Shown here: positions 21,715 to 31,011 of the stretch, in pieces
Position numbering within the stretch: the first letter of the stretch is position 1
Layout of the letters: each line of letters starts with the position of its first letter
Assembly (NCBI GenBank): GCA_947044365.1
Contig: OX345636.1
Span: 25,905,466 to 25,969,465, forward strand
From: Petrosia ficiformis
Lineage: Eukaryota; Porifera; Demospongiae; Haplosclerida; Petrosiidae
Direction of reading: 5' to 3'
Length of the DNA stretch: 64,000 bases
Notes under the pieces: model-generated
Database searches by the model: none
Seen by the model: the letters and a program-made list of their open reading frames with translations, nothing else
Told to the model about the DNA's origin: nothing
Made by a program: the position numbers and the translations under genes

Positions 21715-21997
21715 TAAAAAGTGATAATCATTAACAATTATTATCAGTATGACATATAAGACTATATTATTATTATTATTATTATTATTTATTTAGTTAT
21801 TATTAATTAGTTTGTTGAAGAGATATTATATATTAACATTTGTCCAGAATGACATTGTCCTCCTGCAATGACAGCTGGACTCAAGGTAATATTAATATCT
21901 GAACACAATCATTCATTAGTGTAATGTATTGAATTAAAGAAGCAAGTTATTTTAAGCATGTAAATAAATTCAGCTATAGATGTATTTGTAATAATCA

Positions 21998-22032
<35 letters not shown>

Positions 22033-22840
22033 TAATGATAGATTCTTGATTAATTTTAATAATATACCTTGAGATACGTATGTTCATTGTGAACCAGGAG
22101 AACCATTCTGCAACACAAAAATACATCATAATATGTGTAGTTATGTTACAAATATTTTTCCACATGTAGATACCAGAGCCTGCTCCATGAGTAAAGTGTG
22201 AATACTGTAAGGAAGTTGTACCGATGATTCTTTTGTGCAGTCATCATGCAAACAGGAGTATGTAATCACTCACACTATTGCCATTGTGGAACAATTTTCG
22301 TTATGATAATGGCAGGGTTAGATAGTTTTAGTAACAAATCACCAGAAATAAGTGGTAATGTCTATTGTGAGGAGCACATGATAATACTGAGTAATTTTAT
22401 GACTAAAAAATACCTTTTAGATGTCCAGAGATCTTTGTTAATGTAGATATCTGGTGAGTAGCAAAACTGGCAAAATCTTCATATTCACTATTATTATTCA
22501 TAAAAAATAGATTTCTACGTTTCAGGAGCTATTAAAGTAGTTTTAGCACAAATACAAATTTATTTACAGTTAAAATCAGGGGAACAAACTTCACTTACTG
22601 TTCTGTTTCTTCACCTCAGCAACCTACTTACAATGAGACGCCATTTGTAATAAGCCCACACCCATTAAGCACAAAATACTGTATAGTGGGTTATTTTCAT
22701 AGGTGAAAATTTTCGTTAATTTTGTATACATGCTACATTTTCGTTGTCTTTTATTTTCGTCGTCATAACTGCAATCAATCAACAAGCCACGCCCATCACA
22801 CGTGACTTATAATTTTATCACTCACTAGATCAGTTAGTAA
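21715..22840. other. AT-rich spacer with microsatellites
   Basis: (TTA)n at about 21763-21790 and (TA)n at about 21999-22028. The ORF at 22246-22446 is not supported by any recognised motif. The last 100 bp hold ccacgcccatcacacgtgac (about 22787-22806), an E-box-like element that is in promoter position for the HIRAN-like relic. Confidence 0.45.
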
Positions 22841-23215
22841 TGGATTTGTTTGAGTTTAGCTAGAGCGTGAGAGGGTACCATGTGTACAAAAAGATATGGG
22901 AACCAGAGTTAAGCGAGATATTGGAATGTGTTAGAGAAACCAACAACACAACTGATAGGTATGCAGTAGCTGTAAAAAAAAAAGGCGGAAATAATAGTTA
23001 GCCACATTCCAACAAAGATTTCAAGGTTTTGCTCATTTCTGAAATGTCAAAGAAGTTACAGGAACACGGCAGCCCTCCTCACACCTTCCCCAAGGAGGTC
23101 TGGAGATTCCATGTTTTATAGAGCAAATGGCAGGGATATCTTCCATCAAAGATAAAATTGAAAACATCCAGTCTGTTGCACTTCCAACATTCCCTCCCTG
23201 ATAGATGACATACTA
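22841..23215 (+). pseudogene. HIRAN-like domain protein relic
   Basis: From an ATG at 22841 the frame reads MDLFEFS, a TAG, SVRGYHVYKKIWEPELSEIL and ECVRETNNTTDRYAVAVKKK. After a shift near 22985 it reads VSHIPTKISRFCSF, then SPRRSGDSMFYRANG in further frames. The order 'V.GYH.Y...W.P..GE.L...RE..N..D.YAVAV' then 'GH.P..ISR....FL' is that of HIRAN-type proteins repeated in sponge, cnidarian and fish genomes. HIRAN domains bind DNA 3' ends in HLTF-type proteins; whether the free-standing repeats do so is unknown. At least one stop and two frameshifts break it. Confidence 0.5.
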
Positions 23216-23723
23216 GAGATCTTATTCAGTTTAATAAATGATGACTTTGGTGACAAAACCTATTCGTGCTCAAAATCTGTTGAAGCAGTTCTTTTGTACA
23301 TGATTCTTCATATACATATATGTACACCGTAGTCTGGTGTAGCCACACTCCTTCGCTTGGAGGAAAAAGGGTCTGGTGAACTACGTATACAACAGTTGTG
23401 CAAATGGAATGTAATTAAAGTAACTGAGCTGCAGCTGTTTAAGTACGTGAGAGATCGTTTACTGTTTTAGATGTGGAGAGGATATGTCTGGAAAATCAAG
23501 AAACAGATATAAGATGATGAGTTTCATCATGCGCTCATGCCATTCCAGTATGGAAGAAATATATATTATTTATATTATGTATTTGACATTATTATCTTCC
23601 TCCATTTTCGAGTTAACAATGACTCGGAGGTAAAATACATTGATAATCACCAGTAATGACTCCATCCCACTCAAATATTTCTTTCATCTTTACCATCACC
23701 TTCTGCACAAATACCGCAGAATA
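23216..23723. other. Spacer before the Tc1 transposase
   Basis: Contains agtctggtgtagccacactc at 23331-23350, a motif related to the hairpin at 25271-25311 and to 41519-41540. A clear left Tc1 terminal repeat was not found. Short AT tracts at about 23557-23580. Confidence 0.4.
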
Positions 23724-24884
23724 ATGCCAAGAGGAAAACCTACATCTGAATTTACCAAAGGTAGAATTATTGGATTGAGTCAATCAAATAAATCAATAAG
23801 GGAGATATCAAAAATATTGAAAGTTGCAAAGAGTACAGTAAATGATATTATTAAAACATAAAAATACTGGCACATGTGAAAATGAAAAAAGACCAGGCCG
23901 TCCTAAACTATCTACTTCTAGACAGGACAGGAAATTAGTATTGAATTCTCTTCGAGACAGGTGGCTCACATCACCAATCTTAAAAAATATATGGAGAAAT
24001 GAGACAGGTGTTGTTGCATCAACATCAACAGTTAAGCGCAGGCTGATTACAGCAGGGTTAAATGGAAGAATTGCCAGAAGGAAGCCCTTACTTCTGCCAC
24101 GCCACAAAATTACTCGTTTAGAGTGGGCTAAGGCTCATGCACAGTGGACTGATGATATGTGGAATAGAGTAGTATGTTCAGATGAGTCCAAATTCAACAT
24201 TTTTAAGAGTGATGGAAGAACATATATTAGAAGAAGAAAATCAGAAGATTTTAATGAGGATTGTGTAGTAGGTACGGTAAAACATGGTGGAGGTAGTGTA
24301 ATGGTATGGGGTTGTATTTGTGGAGATCAAACAGGTATGCTTTTGAGGGTTGACACAACAATGAATGCACACCGATATCTACAAGTTTTAGAAGATGGTA
24401 TGATTCCATCAGCTTGGGCTGCTCGAGGGTTGGACTTCATTTTTATGCATGACAACGCTCCATGTCATCGAGCCAATATTGTATCAGAGTGGTTAAGTGA
24501 ACAAGATATTGTTATTACCACATATCTTACATGAAATAATGTTTTTTAAATACTTGACAATGATTAAGGTGGCATTACAGCGGAAGTGAGAAACCATACA
24601 ATTACCCATTAATTATATTCATACTTTATTCTTGATATTCATTTTATGGTTGCAGTACAGCATGGCCTCCTCAATCACCTGATTTGAACCCAATCGAGAA
24701 CTTATGGGACTACATTGAGCGTCAAGTAGATAAACTACCATCAACCACAAAAGAAGATCTTTGGAAAAACCTGAAGAGTGTTTGGGATGTCATTCCATCA
24801 GCAGTTATAGAGAACCTTGATTGTTCAATGCCAAGAAGAGTTACTGAAGTGATAAAAGCAAAGGGGTGTCATACAAAATACTAG
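23724..24884 (+). pseudogene. Tc1-like transposase with one frameshift and a 137-bp interruption
   Basis: The ATG at 23724 gives MPRGKPTSEFTKGRIIGLSQ and the paired helix-turn-helix (REISKILKVAKSTVNDIIKT). A single-base shift near 23855 moves to NTGTCENEKRPGRPKLSTS, the GRPR-like hook. The DDE residues are visible: D in VVCSDESKFN, D in FIFMHDNAPCHR, E in SPDLNPIENLWDYIE. Between DIVITT and AWPPQSPDLN lie 137 bp (24522-24658) whose removal keeps the frame exactly (ACC AC / A GCA TGG). The C-terminus is VTEVIKAKGCHTKY. Total length without the interruption is about 340 residues, normal for Tc1. A right terminal-repeat-like sequence ends at about 25247 (gagcaccactgta). Confidence 0.85.
24522..24658 (+). 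other. Interruption of Tc1 ORF; candidate AT-AC intron or small insertion
   Basis: The segment begins atatcttacatg and ends ggttgcagtac. With boundaries set at AT..AC the flanking codons join exactly. The start resembles the U12 donor ATATCCTT at most positions, and attcttgatattc lies about 20 bp before the end in branch-point position. No GT..AG pair keeps the frame. Alternatively a 3-bp ACA is duplicated at both ends, which would fit a small insertion. Confidence 0.45.
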
Positions 24885-25270
24885 AGAATTTATACCTATT
24901 TAACTATAATAAATTATTATACATTTTATATACATCACATATTCTTTTCCTTCATAGCTAGCTACAAGTGTCACACACACTATAACAACAATTATTATTA
25001 TTATAAATTAACAATAACCAGAATTAATAATATTTAGGCATCCATCTATGGTAAATTTATATTTCTGTATCTCTGTAGCACTTACCTAACAATCCAGCAA
25101 TATTTTCTCACTTCTTTTTAAAAAAACACTGGGGTAGCACACGTGATTTTGTGGTGACTCTGTGAAACCTTACAACTTCATAAATTAATAATAATTAGTT
25201 ATTAATTATTTCTGCGTGGGTTTCCGAATTCTTTTGAGCACCACTGTATAAGCTGTTGCCAATCCTTTTG
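24885..25270. other. Tc1 3' flank with right terminal repeat
   Basis: AT-rich 3' part of the Tc1 element. The sequence tgggtttccgaattcttttg followed by agcaccactg and TA (about 25218-25249) has the usual look of a Tc1 end next to its TA target. The matching left end was not located, so the element may be 5'-truncated. Confidence 0.55.
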
Positions 25271-25311
25271 ATAGTCTGGCATTGCGAAGGGGTGTCGCAA
25301 TGCCAGACTAT
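25271..25311. repeat. Perfect hairpin, 17-bp stem and 7-nt loop
   Basis: The arms atagtctggcattgcga and tcgcaatgccagactat flank the loop aggggtg. It sits about 20 bp outside the Tc1 right end and shares agtctgg with 23331 and ccagac with 41533. It could be two abutting inverted ends of a small MITE. Confidence 0.85.
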
Positions 25312-25905
25312 GTACAACCCCATGGAACCAGCCTAACCTCAGCCACTTTTGTACCAACAAATCATAGATGATACATCTGGACCCAGTAAACCTATGCGCC
25401 TATAGATATTCATCTGGACACAAACTAGAAACTGTGGATGAAATAATAACAGATAAGCAGTTCTTGAAGCAAATTCACATAATAGGCCATTTAACAATAG
25501 CATTAGCAGTAAACAATACAATATCTTTGGTAGGAAAGTCCTTTAAATGCCTTAGACCCTGTCAAGTTATTGAATTAAAATATGTCATGACATTTTTGAG
25601 AGCAATCATATTATCATAACACTTTAACAAAAAGTGGAGAGACATTTGCTACACTCCCTTGTAATAAGTGTAAGAAATTAAGGCAATCACAGCAAAAGTT
25701 TGATATGGATGATCGTTTCAAAACATACATGTATTATATTGTAACGTTTGGGCAGGGTAGATTCCCAACGAACAGTATGGATGAATAAAGAATCTTTTTA
25801 CAGAACAGCAATAAAACATGATTACAATTTGGAAAGTCAAATGGAGATGCATAGAGAGACAGAATATTTACAGGTTCATTGTTCGTTACACTGCCTCCTC
25901 CTAAG
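25312..25905. other. Spacer with unassigned ORFs
   Basis: Two ORFs of 64-83 codons (25368-25619 and 25748-25942, plus strand) show no recognised motif and no splice context that I could confirm. A short coding-like phrase NKCKKLRQSQQKFDMDDRF (about 25660-25720) lies between them. Nothing further can be supported. Confidence 0.3.
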
Positions 25906-25909
25906 AATC

Positions 25910-26260
25910 ATTCAGCAGTTATACAATGAATTTGGTATGTAACGATTGGGAGGATTGTTTTCTGGTGCTTCATCAGGGAATGGTGCTTATTTATTTTCTG
26001 GTGCTTCATCAGGGAATGGTGCTTATTTATAACTTGACTCTCGATGGTCTGTTTGGGGGCATGATTTCTAAGTTGCTCAGGTACAGATGTGGGTTCAGTA
26101 ACATTGCCAATGTGCATTTTGAGCCAATTTGGAGGATTCTCTCTACAGTACTTGAATAGACGATTGAAATGCACAATCTTTGGTTTCTATCAGGGTCCCA
26201 ACTGTATATGATTACAACACAAAAAGTGCCACCCAACTTTGTGAACAACTAAACGAAGAC
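25910..26260 (-). pseudogene. Ty3/gypsy-like pol 3' terminus, remnant
   Basis: The minus strand holds KPKIVHFNRLFKYC, matching the 'K.VHFNRLKP' block that closes the integrase C-terminal region of Ty3/gypsy-type elements. It is followed by a hydrophilic tail rich in Asn, Pro and Thr. Two stops precede the block and the upstream frame is shifted. A 39-bp tandem duplication (37 bp visible in the plus strand as ggtgcttcatcagggaatgg at 25966 and 26003) lies in the tail. No LTR, reverse transcriptase or protease is present. The call rests on one short block and is tentative. Confidence 0.4.
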
Positions 26261-26780
26261 TTGCTCTTTCTGTAAGTTAGATGATTAAGTAAAAAAAAAT
26301 ATTGTTCATTAATATTTAGGCTAAAAGATTACTCAAAAACATCTTCTAAACAGATCAATGACAAAAAACAACAATCGCTTCCACAATCATGGAAAACACA
26401 AACCACTATCAAAGGTTTGCAACAATTTGCAGATTACCTACAATCACCTCATGGTGTGCTGCGAATAATCCAGCTTCTCACTTGGTCAGCAAGGTGCAAA
26501 TGGTAATTGCACAATGGCGAACTGCCTTATAAAAAGGGATGGCTGGTGAATTGGCAAACCGCTTATCTAAAAAATGGAGAATATCTTTACTGACATTTTA
26601 CAAGTCAGTGAATTCCTCAATGATCAAACTGTATCACTGGCATATAAAAATGCCCAGAGGTCCTGGTGCTGTCAACTAACATGACACTGAAAGAATTTGA
26701 ACGGTGCAAAGAAATAATAGATAGTCAATTGCACAAGGTAGTAATACAGTCCCATAAAACTTCATCAACACAAGAATAAT
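26195..26780 (+). other. Unknown coding-like plus-strand segments
   Basis: An open stretch with codon-like composition, YDYNTKSATQLCEQLNEDLL, is followed by an intron-like gap and by KDYSKTSSKQINDKKQQSLP and TTIKGLQQFADYLQSPHGV. A later piece reads MTLKEFERCKEIIDSQLHKV near 26680. The pieces could be exons of one decayed gene. I do not recognise them. Confidence 0.3.
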
Positions 26781-26782
26781 AA

Positions 26783-26935
26783 AAAAACATTTGTTTATAC
26801 GGAAGTGGGTTGTTTAATTTTGGGTCTTATGTTGGCCAACGTTAACCTACGTTAACCTTGTTTCCATGCTTTTTGGGTTTTGACGTTCCTGCATCTTCTT
26901 TCATTTTTATTATTCTAGTTTCCATTGTTTGTTAC
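26783..26935 (-). repeat. MITE-like repeat family R3, copy 3
   Basis: Shares agaataataaaaa, ttgtttaattttgggtc, ctttttgggttttgac and catcttctttcatttttatt with the copies at 3455 and 21155, in the same orientation as the plus strand of the 21-kb copy. It is shorter because the palindromic centre is missing. A direct echo gttaacctacgttaacct at about 26840-26857 is specific to this copy. Confidence 0.75.
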
Positions 26936-27419
26936 CTGAATGGTGTGGATGTTGTTTTGTAGATTGCAGAAATACTGGTGTAAGTTATATATCATAAAAT
27001 TATACAATCGTCTATTAATTAAAATTTGTTAATTGATGAAGGTCATACAATCGTATATTCATCAATGAAGGTCAGTCTTTTGTATATATCAATTATTTAT
27101 GCATTCTTTTTCATTTACAGAGTCTGTCACTATGTCAACATTCAGTATTCCAATGCTTATCAATGGCTTTAATATTAATATTATAAGAATGTATTTGCTC
27201 ACAAACATTATTACTATGCTTTCTCCTATATGTTCCGAGTACACAAATGCACATGTGTAATTAATTCAGATTAATAAAAAGGCGTCCAATTTGACATCAA
27301 GTCTTTGTAGTTGTTGAGACTCTCTTCCTTCATAGTGGCTGAGGATATCATCTTGATATTTGTAGACCAAAATGTTGCTTGTGAATGTGACTGGAGTGGT
27401 GCTAGAATCATTGTGATAG
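26936..27419 (-). repeat. Dispersed repeat, inverted copy 2
   Basis: Reverse complement of the block at 2680-3454, including the tcaacattcagtattcc phrase at 27131 and the ggagtggtgctagaatca phrase near 27393. Together with R3 copy 3 it forms one larger shared segment, so the two loci were duplicated as a unit. It lacks the internal duplication seen in copy 1. Confidence 0.7.
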
Positions 27420-27423
27420 TTAA

Positions 27424-28095
27424 CTCTTTAGTGGCGAATGACGTCTAAAGACGTCATGAACATTAAACCGTTAAAAGCGAATGACGTCTACAGACGTCAT
27501 GAGTACTAATGGTTGTATTTTTGAATTGCTTCAGTATTTTTCAACCAACTTTTTACAGATGACAGTGCACTAAATGTACTATAAGCAGTGCAAAACTTGA
27601 AGCTATACGAGTAACCAATCCAAAGTTATAAACAATCGAATTGCCAAAGATGCTAAGTGCGGGTGTTGGCACTGACCACTGCACTTTCAAACACTCGTCT
27701 TGCTACTTTCTTCCAACTAACGAAGCATGTATTTGGTATCTACGACTTTGTTAGAAGCTCCTCTGTCTAAGTAAGTAAGTCATAAGTCTGTGTTGTTTAA
27801 AATGTGGAAGTTATACAGGTTAGTAAGGGTGTGGGCGTTGCCCTTCGACTACTAAATATTCAAGCACTCGCCTTGCTACCTTCCTGCTAATAGCGAAGCA
27901 TAAATTTTACACATCTATAGCTTTCGCAACAACTCCTCTTTCCAGCAAAGTAAGTTAGAAACTCTAGTTTCATAAAACAGGAGAGTTATAGTGGTGAAAA
28001 TCTTTAGCTACTACACGCTCCACCCACACATTTTACTAGATAATTAATTTCGGAATATATGAAAAACGCCCAGTTTAATTATCACCTGTAAAGGG
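27424..28095 (+). mobile_element. piggyBac-type MITE C with TTAA duplication and doubled palindromes
   Basis: Flanked by TTAA at 27420-27423 and 28096-28099. Ends are ctctttagtggcg (left) and tgtaaaggg (right). At the left, two copies of a palindrome, gaatgacgtctaaagacgtc and gaatgacgtctacagacgtc, follow each other about 38 bp apart. The body is shared with the 16.4- and 61.0-kb copies (cgccttgctaccttcctgc; tccacccacacatttt). It is non-coding, 672 bp. Confidence 0.85.
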
Positions 28096-28099
28096 TTAA

Positions 28100-28325
28100 G
28101 AGTGACACAAAGTGTAAAGGATTTTCACACTGAAATAGTAAAAGGGTTATTAGATGGTTACTGCTCAAGGAAACGTCTTGGCAGACGGCCATCTATTTCT
28201 GTAAAATGACTTTGTCATGAACACTTTCCCAAGTATGGTGATGGAAATCAACATAAATGCCACCACTGCCAAATTAATAAATGCAGAAAAGATACTAATT
28301 GGGTGTGTAAAGATTGTGGATTGTA
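28100..28325 (+). pseudogene. piggyBac C-terminal fragment, inverted relative to the rest of the element
   Basis: The plus strand reads VKDFHTEIVKGLLDGYCSRK then RLGRRPSISVK, a TGA, and HFPKYGDGNQHKCHHC with TNWVCKDCGL. This is the C-terminal part of a piggyBac transposase: the 'EL...L...Y.SRKR.GR' segment followed by the cysteine-rich domain (C-x2-C, then W-x-C-x2-C). It stops abruptly at about 28325, where the minus-strand piggyBac sequence starts. The distal cysteines of the domain are missing. The two pieces are head to tail in opposite orientation, so an inversion with loss of the middle part is the simplest reading. Confidence 0.7.
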
Positions 28326-28344
28326 AGGAGAAAGACTGCTTCTT

Positions 28345-30828
28345 GATATACTTATTATATTCTAAAACATTTGTTGGACACCTATAGTTTTTCTTTGTCT
28401 CATCCCTTTGTCTTCTCTGAACAATGCCTTCATCAGGTTGGCAGTTGGTTGATAGGATATTCGCCACAAAGATAAAAGTAAACTACCTTCTTGCCTCCAT
28501 TTGTAGTCACTTCTCTCTTTTAGCCCCTTCTTTAAATATGGTTTAATGTCATCAGGATCTCCTTTCCTGGTGCAACGGATTGTTCCACAAGCATAAATGT
28601 TGTGTTTTAGTAGGTCTTTACAGAGGTAAAATAATTGTCACAATATATGTTGTAATTTTTCCCAGATATTGCCTCTGTGAGGTCTTTCGACCACCTTTTC
28701 CGCTAACCCACAGTTATAGTAGCTCCACCCTGTTTACCCACATATACTTTTAATGCACTTCTTACATATCCATTCGAGGCATCTGCCATAACCCAAACTT
28801 TAATTCCCCTTTTTGTGGGTTTGTTAGGTATATACTGTTTCAATGAAGACCTTCCTTTGAATGGTATCATCATCGATTGATAGGTGATGGTGAGGACTAT
28901 AGCTGTTTAAGAATGATTCTGACATTGCTGTGATAACAGGCTTCACTTTCCATAACCTGTCATACTCTGGATGTTCTCTGTTGTAAGTATTTTTACTGTT
29001 AATTGTAATGATAGACAGGATCATTTTTCAATAATTGTAAATGGAAGGCAGTTAGTTGATACCCACTAGAATCATGAATCATAGAAATGGTTCTAATTCG
29101 TTTGTAGTTATTGGAACAAACTTTTTGTAATTATCATCTGAGAGGATATGCTTAGCATAAAGATTTGTCTATTGAGAAGTGGTAAAGAGTAGACAAAATA
29201 TATCAAGAAAGGTATGTAGTAGAGGAACTTTAGGACCAACAAATTCTGTACTAGGAATGACAGAAATGGTTGAGGTATCAGATGACCATTTTAGATGATT
29301 AGCAATACTCACAGTAGTAGTAGGAGGTAGTAACAGAAGTAGGAGTGGACGTGGGAAGAGTATTAGAAGAGGTAGTAACAGAAGTAGGAGTGGACATAGG
29401 AAGAGTATTAGAAGAGGTAGTAATAACAGAAGTAGGAGTGGACATAGGAAGTGTATTAGAAGTAGTGGTAGTGATAATTATTGTAGAAGGATCAGTATTT
29501 ATTTCTGTATCCATAGATTCATCATCATAGCTGTATAACATAGTTTGAAAAATATGTGATGCATGTAACCCTAATAATTATAAACTCAAAACATTTAATT
29601 TTACCTAGGTTCCCATACAGAGAATGAGTATGCAAAATTGGAATTTTTTTTCCTTGTTATTCAGTTGTTCATATCTTTCTTTTAGCACCTAGAGTAAAGT
29701 AGAGTAAAGAGTCAATTATCGGACACTACCCATATTCGGACGCTATAGCGCTCTCTCTACCACTGCAACTGGAATTACTACACCACAGTAAGAAAGTATA
29801 GTAAGTAATATCTCTGCATACCAAGTTTCATGACGATCGCTTGCTTGGTCTTAGAGTTATAAGCTTGCAAAAATGAAATTCGGACTCGCCTATGATCGGA
29901 AAAATTAATATATTGACGGACAGCTATCCATACGTCTTATAGAACTGCTGGAAATAAATGGTTACTGTACCATAAGCTGCAACAACATCTACTCTAGTCA
30001 TAAACAAAATCTCGTCTCTTAAAGTTGCTTGACTGATTTTTTGTATTCAACTATCTGGGCCATTCTGAGCAATCAATAATCGGCCACGCCTTTTTGTAAA
30101 TAGTACAGTGTTTAATTGGAAGTAGAATTTTTTGGTGACCAATAAAATTAATTATTTCCAATTGAACTCTATACTAATTACAAAAAGGCGTGGCCGATTA
30201 TTGATTCCTCAGAATGGCCCCAGATAGTTGAATACAAAAAATCAGTCAAGCAACTTTAAGAGACGAGATTTGGTTTATGACTAGAGTAGATGTTGTTGCA
30301 GCTTATGGTACAGTAACCATTTATTTCCAGCAGTTCTATAAGACATATGGATAGCTGTCCGTCAATATATTAATTTTTCCGATCATAGGCGAGTCCGAAT
30401 TTCATTTTTGCAAGCTTATAACTCTAAGACCAAGCAAGCGATCATCATGAATCTTGGTATGCAGAGATATTACTTAGTATACTTTCTTACTATGGTGTAG
30501 TAATTCCAGTTGCAGTGGTAGAGAGAGCGCTATAGCGTCCGAATATGGGTGGTGTCCGATAATTGACACTTTACTCTACCTGCTTTACCCAGAAGTCCAT
30601 AACACTTACTCAACTGATAATTTTATTAGTTAATTTATTTGTGTATACTTTTATTTACTAATATCAGATTTCATACCTTTCATTTATTTTTCCATCGCTG
30701 TCATCTGCATCATCATCTTCGTATTCCAAATCAAAATCATCATCACTTCCATCACATATCACCTCTGCTCCCAAGTTCCAGTCTTCTTCAATTATCATGT
30801 AAATAATTTGTTTGGTAGTGAAACTCAT
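28345..30828 (-). pseudogene. piggyBac transposase (copy 2), minus strand, decayed
   Basis: Exon 1 (30677-30828) starts MSFTTKQIIYMIIEEDWNLG and has the acidic stretch usual for piggyBac N-termini. Its donor joins in frame to exon 2 at 29530 (SYDDESMDTEINTDPST), which holds three Ser/Thr/Pro repeats (TSSNTLPMSTPTSV). The core follows with NLYAKHILSDDNYKKFVPIT, EHPEYDRLWKVKPVITAMSE, PFKGRSSLKQYIPNKPTKRG, KVWVMADASNGYV, NYNIYCDNYFTSV, IYACGTIRCTRKGDPDD and TNVLEYNKY. The DDD-type acidic residues of the 'VMAD' and 'YCDNYFTS' blocks are recognisable. Several stops and frameshifts (for example before PFKGRSS) break it. The 875-bp palindrome sits in its intron. The C-terminus appears inverted at 28100-28325. 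Confidence 0.75.
29702..30576. mobile_element. Giant palindromic MITE, two arms of about 419 bp
   Basis: The left arm (29702-30120) and right arm (30158-30576) are inverted copies with few mismatches, separated by about 37 bp. The termini are gagtaaagagtcaattatcg and its counterpart (cgataattgacactttactc), flanked by TA on both sides (29700-29701, 30577-30578). Other matched landmarks are cggacgctatagcgctctct and cggccacgcctttttgtaa. A TA duplication would fit the Tc1/mariner superfamily. No coding capacity. A transcript through it would fold into a very long hairpin. Confidence 0.9.
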
Positions 30829-31011
30829 CTCTAATGCTCTCAATGTAACCAGCAGAAAAAAATTATAATTGCACATGGGGCGTGGCAGCTGATTTTCTTA
30901 CCGCTTTTTGATTTTAAGTGGCTGTCATACAGCAGCAAACTGGCCATTAGAGACAGATTAGATCGCGCTAAAAGGGACATTTTTGTTTGGCAACAGGTAT
31001 CTAAAATACAC

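Noticed and set aside
23808..24107. Minus-strand 99-codon ORF over the Tc1 gene
   Set aside because: Antisense to clear Tc1 transposase motifs.
28165..28467. Minus-strand 100-codon ORF as a membrane protein
   Set aside because: Its second half runs antisense through the inverted piggyBac C-terminus; only the first part (ANILSTNCQPD..EYNKY) is real transposase.
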